A DNA stretch of 64,000 nucleotides from JAWKIW01 sp041394145. Lineage in GTDB: Bacteria; Actinomycetota; Acidimicrobiia; Acidimicrobiales; Acidimicrobilacustridaceae. The notes beneath the pieces were generated by a model that searched no databases, was not told where the DNA came from, and was given only the letters and a program-made list of their open reading frames with translations. Of the stretch, positions 56,327-64,000 are shown piece after piece (position 1 is the first letter of the stretch; each line of letters opens with the position of its first letter). The DNA lies in the NCBI GenBank assembly GCA_041394145.1, contig JAWKIW010000011.1, positions 1 to 64,000 of the forward strand, given 5' to 3'. The position numbers and the translations under genes are program-made.

Positions 56327-57847
56327 TCAGCTGTCCCAGAAGTCGCGCTCGGCCCGGGGCGGCTGCCAGTCGTCGGACCGCGACGGGCCGCCGGCGCGCC
56401 GGATGCGCCGGTCGCGGGCCCGCCGGCGCCCGGGCTCGGAGGGCTCGTCGCCGACGGCGTCCACCTCGTCGTGGGGATCGCGGAGATCGAGGTCGTGGCG
56501 CGGGCCGTCGTCGGGCTCGGGGCCGTCGTCGGGCCGGGGGCCCTCGTGGCGGTGACCGTCGTCGAGCTGCCCGTCGTGGTCGTCGGACCCGTCGCGCGCA
56601 CCGCCGCCGGCCGTCACCGCGACGGCGGAGCCCGCCACCACCGCCGCCAGCGCGGTGGTCACGGGCACGGAGGCCACCAGGCCGATGGAGCCGACCAGGG
56701 TCCGCACGATCTCCTCGGCCACGATCGTCGAGGACAAGATCCGCGAGAGCCCCTGCTCGCCGAGGACGAACAGGATGAGCAGCGGCAGCGACGCCCCGGC
56801 GTAGGCGAGCACGAGGGTGTCGACCACCGAGGCGATGTGGTCGCGCCCGACGCGCATGGCCGAGCGGTACACGGCCCGGGCGCCCCGCCCGGGGCTCGCC
56901 TGGTGGATCTCGAACGCGGCCGAGGCCTGGGTGACCGTCACGTCGTTGAGCACGCCCAGCGCACCGATGATGATCCCGGCGAGCAGCAGTCCCTGCAGGT
57001 CGACGTCGCCGATCTGGGCCTTGACGAAGGTCGCCTCCTCCGACGACACGCCGCTGAGCCGGGTCAGCTCGACGAACACGGCGGCCAGGACGCCCGTGAG
57101 GCCGAGGCTCACCAGCGTGCCGAGCAGGGCGGTCGAGGTGCGGACGTTGAAGCCGTGGGCCAGGTACAGGACCACGAACATGATGAGGCCCGACGCCGTC
57201 AGCGCGACCAGCAGCGGCGACTCCCCCGCCACCAGCGCCGGCAGCATGAACACGACGAGCACCAGGTACGTGAACACCAGCCCCACGAGCGATGTCACGC
57301 CCTTCCACCGGGCGATGCCCACGACGAACAGCGCGAACACCGCGCCGAGCAGCCACAGCGCCCGCGAGCGCTGCACGTCGGAGAAGTAGTACTGGACCTG
57401 CAGGTCGAGCGGGTTCACCGATCGGCCCACCACGACGGTGTCGCCGGCCCGCAGGTCGGGGGCGCCGGCGCTGAGGGCGAAGTCCGGCAGGGTCAGCTCC
57501 TGGCCCTGCTCGGGGCCGGCGTCGGGTCGCACGGTGACGACGCTGCAGTCGCCCCGCGGACCGGTGACGACGCCCTGCTCGTCGGGGGCGAGCTGGTCGA
57601 GGCCGGACGCGCACGGCCGCAGCTCGGTGCGCACCACGGTGGCGTCGACCAGCTCGGGCGGGGGGCCGAGATCGTGCTGGGCCTCGATGCCCTGGTGCGG
57701 CCACAGCACCACCAACCCCACCAGCACCGCCAGGGCGAACGGGGCCAGGGCGATCGTGAGGACGAGCCGGACGCGCGGCGCCGCCGGCGCGGAGGGGAGG
57801 TCGTCGACGTGGGAGTGCCCGGAACCCATCGGCGCCGATGGTGCCAT
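56327..57847 (-). CDS. YibE/F family membrane protein
   Basis: 506 residues. Signal-anchor helix (VRLVLTIALAPFALAVLVGLVVLW), an extracytoplasmic domain of about 110 residues, then seven or so helices carrying the YibE/F core (GALGVLNDVTVTQASAAFE, VDTLVLAYAGASLPLLILF). The cytosolic tail has a long His/Asp-rich stretch (DDHDGQLDDGHRHEGPRPDD), which might bind metal. Family function unknown. The ATG has GGAGG close upstream. Confidence 0.9.
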   Translation of the reverse strand: MAPSAPMGSGHSHVDDLPSAPAAPRVRLVLTIALAPFALAVLVGLVVLWPHQGIEAQHDLGPPPELVDATVVRTELRPCASGLDQLAPDEQGVVTGPRGDCSVVTVRPDAGPEQGQELTLPDFALSAGAPDLRAGDTVVVGRSVNPLDLQVQYYFSDVQRSRALWLLGAVFALFVVGIARWKGVTSLVGLVFTYLVLVVFMLPALVAGESPLLVALTASGLIMFVVLYLAHGFNVRTSTALLGTLVSLGLTGVLAAVFVELTRLSGVSSEEATFVKAQIGDVDLQGLLLAGIIIGALGVLNDVTVTQASAAFEIHQASPGRGARAVYRSAMRVGRDHIASVVDTLVLAYAGASLPLLILFVLGEQGLSRILSSTIVAEEIVRTLVGSIGLVASVPVTTALAAVVAGSAVAVTAGGGARDGSDDHDGQLDDGHRHEGPRPDDGPEPDDGPRHDLDLRDPHDEVDAVGDEPSEPGRRRARDRRIRRAGGPSRSDDWQPPRAERDFWDS

Positions 57848-57898
57848 CGACCTCCGGCCCGGTCGGGGATGGTGGCGCGGCCCTCGGCCGTCGCCGCG

Positions 57899-58756
57899 TC
57901 AGACGCCGGCGGCGACGGCGTCGAAGCTGACGGTGAGGCCCTCGGAGGCGGCGATGACCTCCTCGACCGCCGTCCGGGAGGCCTTCTCGGCGATGTCCTC
58001 GCGGATCTCGTCGACGAGGTCGTCGTCGTGGGAGGGGTCGTGGTGGAACAGCGCGAGGCGGCGCACGCCGGCCTCGGCCGCCACGGCGAGGGCGTAGTCG
58101 ACGGTGCAGTGGCCCCAGCCCGCCTTGACCTCGAACTCGGCGGGGGTGAACTGGGCGTCGTGGATCAGCAGGTCGGCGCCGTCGCACAGCTCGAGCACCG
58201 ACTCGGCGATGTCGTGGCTGCCGTCGAGGGGCTGCTGGTGGTCGGGGACGTACGCGACCGACACGCCGCCCAGCTCCACGCGGTAGCCGCAGGTGGGGCC
58301 GATGTGGGGCACGGCGCGGGTCCGGACCTTGGCATCGCCGATGGCGTGGTCGCCGTCGTCGAGGGTGTGGAAGGTGATGTCGCCGCCGAGGTCGCCGACC
58401 CGCACGGGGAAGTAGGGCGGGCGCATGAACTCCTCGAAGGCCGCCCCCACGTCGAGGCCGTCCTCCTGGGGCGGTCCGTAGACGCGCAGCTGGGAGCCGG
58501 GCACGTGGATGGGAACGAAGAAGGGCAGCCCCTGCACGTGGTCCCAGTGCAGGTGGGTGACGAGGGCGTGGCCGACGAAGGTGCCGTCGGCCGGTTGGGA
58601 GTGGCCGAAGAAGCGCAGCCCGGTGCCCAGGTCGAGCACGATCGGCTCGTGGCCGGGCGCTTCCAGCACGACGCACGCCGTGTTGCCGCCGTAGCGCTGG
58701 TTGCTGTCACTCGAGCAGGGCGTCGAGCCCCGCACCCCGTAGAACGTGACGTTCAC
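57899..58756 (-). CDS. MBL-fold metallohydrolase (PhnP/RNase Z-like)
   Basis: 285 residues: GVRGSTP near the N-terminus, zinc motif THLHWDHVQG, CGYRVELGGVSVAYVPDH, LLIHDAQFTPAEF and LFHHDP, in line with the subgroup of PhnP and cyclic-nucleotide phosphodiesterase-like MBL proteins. Cytosolic; substrate unknown. GTG 58756 follows GTGGAGGGG in a leader from a TACAGT box at about 58790. Divergent from the selenoprotein operon. Confidence 0.88.
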   Translation of the reverse strand: MNVTFYGVRGSTPCSSDSNQRYGGNTACVVLEAPGHEPIVLDLGTGLRFFGHSQPADGTFVGHALVTHLHWDHVQGLPFFVPIHVPGSQLRVYGPPQEDGLDVGAAFEEFMRPPYFPVRVGDLGGDITFHTLDDGDHAIGDAKVRTRAVPHIGPTCGYRVELGGVSVAYVPDHQQPLDGSHDIAESVLELCDGADLLIHDAQFTPAEFEVKAGWGHCTVDYALAVAAEAGVRRLALFHHDPSHDDDLVDEIREDIAEKASRTAVEEVIAASEGLTVSFDAVAAGV

Positions 58757-58916
58757 CGCACGTGCACCCCCCGTTGGCCGTCACCCCTCCACGCACTGTA
58801 GTCATCGGCCCCCGCCCGGCGGCCGTCACTGTGACAGGTGTCTCACATCGCGCCGGTCGCGCGGGGGCGGTCGCGGCGGCGACCCGCTGGCGACCGGACC
58901 GGTAGGGTCACCGGTG

Positions 58917-59798
58917 ATGCGCGACGACACCATCACCGAGCGGCGGGGCACGGTCAACGGCCTCGAGTTCGCCTGGCTCGAGGCGGGTGGCGACGGCCCG
59001 CTCGCCCTGTGCCTGCACGGCTTCCCCGACACCGCCTGGGGCTGGCGACGGGTGCTGCCGGCGCTCGCCGACGCCGGCTTCCACGCCGTCGCGCCGTTCG
59101 CCCGTGGCTACGCCCCCACCGCGGTGCCGGCCGACCACTGCGGCGCCATCAGCGCGTGGGTGGCCGACGCCTGCGCCTTCCACGACGAGCTCGGCGGTGG
59201 TGAGCCCGGCGTGCTCATCGGCCACGACTGGGGCGCGCTCACCACCTACGGCGCCTCGGCCCACGCCCCGGACCGGTGGCGCAGGGTCGTCACCGCGTCG
59301 GTGCCACCGACCTCGGTGATGGCGAACCACCTCTTCTCGTACGCGCAGCTCCGGCGCTTCTGGTACCAGTACGTCTTCCTGCAGCCGACGGCCGAGGACA
59401 TCGTCGCCCACGACGACTTCGCCTTCGTGAAGGGCCTGTGGGCCGACTGGTCGCCGGGCTACGACGCCTCCGCCGACCTGCCCGAGGTCGTGGCCGCCCT
59501 CTCGGGCGGCGACAACCTGCGCACCGCCCTCCACAGCTACCGGTCGATGTACGACCTGACCCTGCAGCCACCCGAGTACGCCGAGCAGGCCATGGCCGTG
59601 CTGCTGCCCCACACCCAGCCCACGCTCTACCTGCACGGCACCACCGACGGGTGCGTGGACGTGGAGATCGCCCACGAGGTGGCAGCCGCGCTGCCCGAGG
59701 GCTCGAGCGTCGAGATCATCGACGACGCCGGCCACTTCCTGCAGTACGAGCAGCCCGAGCGGGTGCGCGACCTGATCGTCGAGTGGGTCTCGGCCTGA
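58917..59798 (+). CDS. alpha/beta hydrolase (epoxide hydrolase-like), first gene of selenoprotein operon
   Basis: 293 residues with LCLHGFPDTAWGWR (oxyanion HGFP), nucleophile Asp in IGHDWGALTTYG, and the late catalytic His in DDAGHFLQYEQPERV. Asp rather than Ser in the elbow points to epoxide hydrolase or haloalkane dehalogenase chemistry. ATG 58917 is 8 bases after TAGGGT (58903-58908). The stop is 1 base before the next gene, so it is cotranscribed with the thioredoxin-fold and UGSC genes. Confidence 0.9.
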   Translation: MRDDTITERRGTVNGLEFAWLEAGGDGPLALCLHGFPDTAWGWRRVLPALADAGFHAVAPFARGYAPTAVPADHCGAISAWVADACAFHDELGGGEPGVLIGHDWGALTTYGASAHAPDRWRRVVTASVPPTSVMANHLFSYAQLRRFWYQYVFLQPTAEDIVAHDDFAFVKGLWADWSPGYDASADLPEVVAALSGGDNLRTALHSYRSMYDLTLQPPEYAEQAMAVLLPHTQPTLYLHGTTDGCVDVEIAHEVAAALPEGSSVEIIDDAGHFLQYEQPERVRDLIVEWVSA

Positions 59799-59799
59799 G

Positions 59800-61278
59800 A
59801 TGGCCGTCGAGGTGACCGTCGAGCCGCCGGTGCTGCCCGACGGCGTCGTCGCGGTGGTCAAGCGCGACTGCCCGACCTGCGTGCTCGTCTCGCCCGTGCT
59901 CGGCGACCTCGAGCGACGCCTCCCCGGCGAGGGCTCGCGCCTCACCGTGTACACCCAGGACGACCCGTCGTTCCCCGAGAGCGTCACCGAGCCCCTCGAC
60001 GACACCGACCTCGACGTGTCCTACCGCCTCGGGGTCGACACGGTGCCGACCCTGGTGCGCGTGCGCGACGGCCGGGAGGTCGACCGGATCGTCGGCTGGG
60101 AGCGCGACGCGTGGCAGCGGTTCCTCGGCGTCGACGAGCTCGGCGCCGGCCTGCCCGACTGGCGCCCGGGGTGCGGGTCGCTGTCGGTCGACCCGGCGCG
60201 CGCCGGTGCGCTCGAGGTGCGCTACAAGGCCGGCGCCCTGCGCAGCCGCCGGGTCGAGCTGGCTGCGCTCGAGGACGAGTGGGAGGCCGCCTTCGCCCGG
60301 GGGTGGCGCGACGGGCGGCCCGCCGTGCCGCCCACGCCGGCGCGGGTGCTGGCGATGCTCGAGGGCACCAGCCGCGCCCCCGACGAGGTCGTCGCCGTCG
60401 TCCCGCCCGACCTGGTCGAGTGCACGGTGGAGAAGGTGGCGGTCAACGCCGTGCTGGCGGGGTGCCGACCCGAGCACCTGCCCGTCGTGCTGGCCGCCGT
60501 CGAGGCCGCCTGCACCGAGGCCTTCAACATGCACGGCCTGCTCGCCACCACCTACTTCAGCGGGCCGGTGGTCATCGTCAACGGCCCGATCGCGGCCGCC
60601 ATCGGGATGAACAGCGGCGTCAACGCCCTCGGCCAGGGCAACCGGGCCAACGCCACCATCGGGCGGGCGTTGCAGCTGGTGGTCCGCAACGTCGGCGGCG
60701 GCCGGCCTGGTGGCGTCGACCGGGCGACGCTCGGCAACCCCGGCAAGTACACGTTCTGCTTCGCCGAGGACGAGGCCGGCTCGCCGTGGGAGCCCCTGTC
60801 GGTGGAGCGAGGGTTCGCCCCCGACGCCTCGACCGTCACGCTGTTCGCCGGCGACGGCGTCCGGGGGGTGGTCGACCAGCTGTCGCGCGACCCCGAGTCG
60901 CTGTGCCGGTCCTTCGCCGCCTGCCTGCGGGCGGTGCCCCACCCCAAGCTCACGACGGTGTTCGACGCCTTCTTGGTGGTGACGCCCGAGCACGCCCGCG
61001 TGTTCCGCGAGGCCGGCTGGACCAAGCAGCAGGTGCACGACCGGCTCATCGAGCTCACCACCCTCGACGGTGACGAGATCGTGGCCGGCGCCGGCGACAT
61101 CGCCGAGGGCATGCCCGCCTTCTTCGCCGGCAACCCCATCCCGAAGTACCGCCCCGGCGGTCTGCACCTCGTGCACGCCGGGGGCGACGCCGGGCTGTTC
61201 AGCGCCGTCATCGGCGGCTGGTTCAGCGGCGACGGCGGCTCCGATCCCGTGACGATGGAGGTCGACCGGTGGCGATGA
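59800..61278 (+). CDS. thioredoxin-fold protein with large conserved C-terminal domain, UGSC partner
   Basis: 492 residues. About 1-115 read as a thioredoxin fold with redox pair Cys24-Pro-Thr-Cys27 and the cis-Pro region DTVPTLVRVRDG. The remaining 370 residues form a second domain with PPTPARVLAML, TVEKVAVNAVLAGCRPEHLPVV, NMHGLLATTY, VNGPIA, GQGNRANATIGRALQLV and NPGKYTFCFAEDE, highly conserved-looking but of unknown function. Its stop overlaps the UGSC start (ATGA), so the two are translationally coupled and may act together in selenol/thiol redox chemistry. Confidence 0.85.
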   Translation: MAVEVTVEPPVLPDGVVAVVKRDCPTCVLVSPVLGDLERRLPGEGSRLTVYTQDDPSFPESVTEPLDDTDLDVSYRLGVDTVPTLVRVRDGREVDRIVGWERDAWQRFLGVDELGAGLPDWRPGCGSLSVDPARAGALEVRYKAGALRSRRVELAALEDEWEAAFARGWRDGRPAVPPTPARVLAMLEGTSRAPDEVVAVVPPDLVECTVEKVAVNAVLAGCRPEHLPVVLAAVEAACTEAFNMHGLLATTYFSGPVVIVNGPIAAAIGMNSGVNALGQGNRANATIGRALQLVVRNVGGGRPGGVDRATLGNPGKYTFCFAEDEAGSPWEPLSVERGFAPDASTVTLFAGDGVRGVVDQLSRDPESLCRSFAACLRAVPHPKLTTVFDAFLVVTPEHARVFREAGWTKQQVHDRLIELTTLDGDEIVAGAGDIAEGMPAFFAGNPIPKYRPGGLHLVHAGGDAGLFSAVIGGWFSGDGGSDPVTMEVDRWR

Positions 61279-61815
61279 CGACGACGCACGAGCCCCTGGT
61301 GGTGCTCGACCCGACCGGCGAGCGGACCCCGGTCGAGCGGACCCGCCGCGAACGACCGGCGTCGCTCGACGGGCTGACCGTCGGCCTGCTCGACATCGCC
61401 AAGATGCGCGGCGACGTGTTCCTCGACCGCCTCGACGAGCTGCTGCAGGCCCGCGGCGTCGCCACCGTGCGCTTCCGCAAGCCGACCTTCACGAAGCCCG
61501 CGCCGGTCGACCTCCGCCAGGAGATCGCCCGACAGTGCCACGTCGTGATCGAGGCGCTGGCCGACTGAGGGTCCTGCGTCGTGCAGTGTGCACGACATCG
61601 CCGACCTGGAGGGCCGAGGCGTCGTCGGGGCGTTCGTCGCCTCGTCCACCTTCGTCGACGCTGCCGCCGCCCAGGCCGCCGCCATCGGCTTCGACCCGGC
61701 CCGGGTGTTCGTGCCCCACCCGATCCAGGACCGCACCGACGACGAGCTGCGGGCCCTGGCCGACGCCGCCGTCGACGAGATCCTCGCCGCCGTCACCCGA
61801 CCCCCGTCCGGCTGA
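61275..61815 (+). CDS. UGSC-family selenoprotein, Sec encoded by TGA 61566-61568, one frameshift
   Basis: The frame from ATG 61275 reads GLTVGLLDIAKMRGDVFLDR, VRFRKPTFTKPAP and HVVIEALAD, then TGA, then GSC, exactly the U-G-S-C motif that names this family, with Sec at residue 98. Just after, between G-S-C-V and C-S-V-H-D, the frame changes by one base near 61581 and continues VHDIADLEGRGVVGAFV to a PHPIQDRTDDELRALAD end at 61815. A hairpin beginning 9 bases after the TGA fits a bacterial SECIS. Without Sec insertion the product would be a 97-residue fragment. Confidence 0.82.
61569..61606 (+). promoter_or_regulatory. putative bacterial SECIS element
   Basis: Directly after the TGA: GTCGTGCA (61578-61585) pairs with TGCACGAC (61589-61596) around loop GTG, and GGTC (61570-61573) can pair with GACC (61603-61606) below. 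The apical loop, with G bases, is about 18 bases from the TGA, inside the range for SelB-read elements. Confidence 0.55.
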
Positions 61816-61840
61816 GCGCGCCGCCATCGCCGGGCTCGGG

Positions 61841-62734
61841 TCAGGTGGGGAGGCGAAGGGTGCCGTCGGCGTGCCAGCCGGCGAGGCCGTCGGCCACGAG
61901 GGTCTCGGCGACGCGCCGGGCCCGGTCGGGGTCGTCGGGCCATCCGGCTCGAGCCGCGAGCTCGGCAGGCGTCAGCCTCTGGTGGGCGCGCAGGGCGTCG
62001 ACGAGGCGACCGCGACCCTGCCGGTCCGAGCCGGCGAAGCGGGACTGCCCGCCGCCCACACCGGCCGAGCCGACCGCCGGGTCGGGCTCGGGGCCACCGG
62101 CACTCCCCCACGCGCACCCGTCGCGCACCGGGCACCGCTCGCAGCGGGGGGCCCGCTTGGTGCACACCGTCGCCCCGAGGTCGAACATCGCCTGGTTCCA
62201 CGCCCACCCGCGGCCCTCGGGCACGACGGCGTCGGCGAGCGCCTGCGCCTCGGCCGGCCGCAGCGGTCGTCCCTGCCACCGGGCCAGCACCCGGCCGACG
62301 TTGGTGTCCACGACACCGACGTCCCGCTCGAAGGCGAAGGCGAGCACGGCCCGGGCGGTGTAGGGCCCGACGCCCGGCAGAGCCCGGAGCCCCTCGAGCG
62401 TGTCGGGGAAGCGGCCGCCGTGCTGCTCGGTCACCGTCGCCGCGCACCGGTGCAGGTTGACGGCCCGCCGGTTGTAGCCGAGGCCCCGCCACCGGCCGAT
62501 GACGTCGGCCAACGGCGCCGCCGCGCAGGCCGCCGCGGTGGGGTAGTCGACGAGGAACGCCTCGTACCTGGGCACCACCCGCGCCACCTGGGTCTGCTGG
62601 AGCATGAGCTCGGAGACGAGCACGGGCCACGGGTCCCGCGTCCGGCGCCACGGCAGGTCCCGTCGGGCCGCGTCACCCCACGCCAGCAGCGCGCCGGCGT
62701 CGCCGGCGGGCCGCGGGATCCCCGGTGGCGTCAC
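61841..62734 (-). CDS. mutY: A/G-specific adenine DNA glycosylase
   Basis: Removes adenine opposite 8-oxoguanine. 297 residues: catalytic Glu in SELMLQQTQVARV, helix-hairpin-helix LPGVGPYTARAV with Asp in GVVDTNVGRVLAR, and the [4Fe-4S] loop CTKRAPRCERCPVRDGC (C-x6-C-x2-C-x5-C). The C-terminal NUDIX-like domain of classical MutY is reduced or replaced by a short winged-helix-like segment (RLTPAELAARAGWP). GTG 62734 overlaps the methyltransferase stop by 4 bases, so the two are coupled. Confidence 0.95.
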   Translation of the reverse strand: MTPPGIPRPAGDAGALLAWGDAARRDLPWRRTRDPWPVLVSELMLQQTQVARVVPRYEAFLVDYPTAAACAAAPLADVIGRWRGLGYNRRAVNLHRCAATVTEQHGGRFPDTLEGLRALPGVGPYTARAVLAFAFERDVGVVDTNVGRVLARWQGRPLRPAEAQALADAVVPEGRGWAWNQAMFDLGATVCTKRAPRCERCPVRDGCAWGSAGGPEPDPAVGSAGVGGGQSRFAGSDRQGRGRLVDALRAHQRLTPAELAARAGWPDDPDRARRVAETLVADGLAGWHADGTLRLPT

Positions 62735-63519
62735 CGTCGTCGGCTCCGGTACACGACGGTCTCGTGGGGGAACACGAACCGGTCCCGTCCGGCCAGGTCG
62801 GGATGGGTCGCGGCGAGCGCCCGCACGCGCGCGAGGCAGGCCGCCCGCTCGTCGTCGGGCAGGGCCGACACGAAGCTGGTGGATGCCGCCCTGGCGACCA
62901 GCTCGTCGACGGTGACCTCCTGGAGGTTGGCGAAGCGGTGCTCCTCGAGCACCGTGAAGCCGCCGTGGTCGGCGACCACCGCCGCCCAGTCCACGCCCTC
63001 CTCGTAGGGCTTGGCCCCTCCGCCCTCGACGAGGAGCTCGCCGAACCGGGCCACCCAGTCGACCGATGCGTCGCGCACGTTCCACACCAGCACCAGCCAC
63101 CCGCCGAGCCGCAGGACCCGATGGCACTCGGCCAGCGCCGTCGCCGCCTCGAACCAGTGGAAGGCCTGGGCGACGGTGAGAGCGTCGACCGCGGCGTCCG
63201 CCAGGGGCAGGGCCTCGGCGGTGCCGTCGAGGACGGTGGCGCGGGGCACCACCCGCTCGAGCTCGGCCCGCATCTCGGCGACCGGCTCGACGGCGAGCAC
63301 CTCGGCCCCGCACGGCACCAGCAGCCGCGTCATCTTGCCCGTCCCGGCGGCGACGTCGACCACGGTGCGACCCGGACCCAGCCCACACCCCTCGACGATC
63401 AGGTCGACGGCCGCGGCGGGGTACGACGGACGGGCCCGCTCGTAGTCGGCGGCGCCCCGGCCGAAGCCGTCGGCTGCCGCCCGGTGGATGCGTGGGTCGC
63501 CGCTCGCTGGGTCGCTCAC
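62731..63519 (-). CDS. class I SAM-dependent methyltransferase
   Basis: 262 residues: GFGRGAADYERARPSYP, SAM motif I VVDVAAGTGKMTRLL, acidic motif EVLAVEPVAEM, VAQAFHWFE, and RVLRLGGWLVLVWN. The N-terminal pattern is of the YcgJ/UbiE-like group; substrate unknown. GTG 63519 lies 6 bases after CACACT, one of the leaderless-type starts. Translationally coupled to mutY. Confidence 0.9.
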   Translation of the reverse strand: MSDPASGDPRIHRAAADGFGRGAADYERARPSYPAAAVDLIVEGCGLGPGRTVVDVAAGTGKMTRLLVPCGAEVLAVEPVAEMRAELERVVPRATVLDGTAEALPLADAAVDALTVAQAFHWFEAATALAECHRVLRLGGWLVLVWNVRDASVDWVARFGELLVEGGGAKPYEEGVDWAAVVADHGGFTVLEEHRFANLQEVTVDELVARAASTSFVSALPDDERAACLARVRALAATHPDLAGRDRFVFPHETVVYRSRRR

Positions 63520-63551
63520 CGCACCAGTGTGCGTCGCCGCGACGCGGGAGA

Positions 63552-64000
63552 TCAGTCGGCGAAGACGTCGTCGCCGTAGGGGAACTGGCGGGGCTTGGCC
63601 TGGTCCTTCTTCCACACCATGACCTTGCGGCGGAAGAAGCAGACCTCCTCGCCGCGCTGGTTGATGCCCTTGGTCTCCACGGTGACGATGCCGCGCTTGC
63701 CGTCGCTGGTCTCGCTCTTGTCGACCACCTTGGTGACCGCGTAGATGGTGTCGCCGTGGAAGGTGGGCTTGGCGTGCTTCAGGCTCTCGACCTCGAGGTT
63801 GGCGACCGCCGAGCCGCTCACGTCGGGCACCGACATGCCCAGCACGATCGAGTACACGAGGTTGCCGACCACCACGTTCTTCTTGTGGACCGTCTCGTTC
63901 TCGGCGAACCACTCGTTGGTGTGCAGCGGGTGGTGGTTCATCGTGATCATGCAGAAGAGGTGGTCGTCGTACTCGGTGATCGTCTTGCCGGGCCAGTGCC
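63552..64000 (-). CDS. MaoC-family dehydratase, 5' end beyond window
   Basis: Hotdog-fold enoyl-CoA hydratase-like protein. The visible 149 residues begin inside the family's N-terminus (TITEYDDHLFCMITMNHHPLH, with the catalytic-type Asp and His) and continue NLVYSIVLGMSVPD, AKPTFHGDTIYAVTKVVDK and RGEEVCFFRRKVMVW to a stop at 63552. The start lies beyond base 64000. Such genes act on acyl-CoA or mesaconyl-CoA substrates; nothing here decides. Confidence 0.9.
   Translation of the reverse strand, partial: HWPGKTITEYDDHLFCMITMNHHPLHTNEWFAENETVHKKNVVVGNLVYSIVLGMSVPDVSGSAVANLEVESLKHAKPTFHGDTIYAVTKVVDKSETSDGKRGIVTVETKGINQRGEEVCFFRRKVMVWKKDQAKPRQFPYGDDVFAD

Noticed and set aside
58825..58848. CRP-like site (GTCACTGTGAC and TGTGA...TCACA)
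   Set aside because: The half-site spacing is 8 rather than 6 bases and it lies about 55 bases upstream of the predicted -10 box. Noted only as a short palindrome.
61535..63007. Long plus-strand open frame over mutY and the methyltransferase
   Set aside because: Composition is Arg/Pro/Gly-rich, typical of an antisense shadow in high-GC DNA; mutY and the methyltransferase on the minus strand have full motif support.

Overview
The window is about 70% GC DNA from a high-GC actinobacterium. The gene content fits the class Acidimicrobiia or a close relative: a SUF iron-sulfur system, a Ku/LigD pair, AceE-type pyruvate dehydrogenase, two PIN toxin modules, and no plastid-like or proteobacterial features. 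The lineage is inferred from gene families only. No rRNA, tRNA, CRISPR array, insertion sequence or prophage was seen. Coding density is high, and genes are often preceded by a TANNNT box 6-8 bases before the start codon, which points to widespread leaderless mRNAs.

Layout. 0-5.7 kb: methionine synthase metH, a lipoprotein and an unknown protein. 5.8-7.7 kb: NHEJ pair ligD(polymerase)-ku. 7.7-9.7 kb: a membrane protein and an M24 peptidase. 9.8-14.4 kb: dihydrolipoamide dehydrogenase, E2, lipB and lipA, the lipoate/2-oxoacid dehydrogenase operon whose E1 (aceE) is at 27.4-30.2 kb. 14.5-20.9 kb: envelope and redox genes (M23 peptidase, UDP-sugar dehydrogenase, LapA-like, TIGR01777 epimerase, zinc-ribbon membrane protein, HSD10-like SDR). 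20.9-22.4 kb: two adjacent VapBC-type modules with different antitoxin folds. 22.5-27.2 kb: hyuB, hyuA and an RNase H-SLOG fusion. 30.2-33.6 kb: HhH-GPD protein, two hydrolases and small genes, including a 14-codon leader ORF in a self-complementary RNA. 33.7-36.8 kb: acyl-CoA dehydrogenase, MBL hydrolase, an Rrf2 regulator, tandem repeats. 36.8-46 kb: a divided SUF locus (sufC-sufS-sufU on +; sufB-with-intein, sufD, Rieske ferredoxin and a second sufC on -), with three copies of one operator-like motif. 46-58.8 kb: sugar dehydrogenase, a five-PAS GGDEF-EAL protein, a heterodimeric ABC exporter, DUF2752, gamma-carbonic anhydrase, flavin reductase, YibE/F and an MBL protein. 58.9-61.8 kb: a three-gene operon ending in a UGSC selenoprotein whose Sec codon is an in-frame TGA. 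61.8-64 kb: mutY, a methyltransferase and a MaoC gene cut by the window end.

The most interesting items are the UGSC selenoprotein operon, the 14-codon ORF with its own Shine-Dalgarno-sequestering repeat and terminator, and the three-site SUF operator. Two SufC paralogues, the SufB intein and a dispersed palindromic repeat family come next. At least nine genes are split by single-base frameshifts, several in homopolymer C/G runs. This looks more like residual sequencing error than gene decay and should be kept in mind when reading every interrupted gene below.
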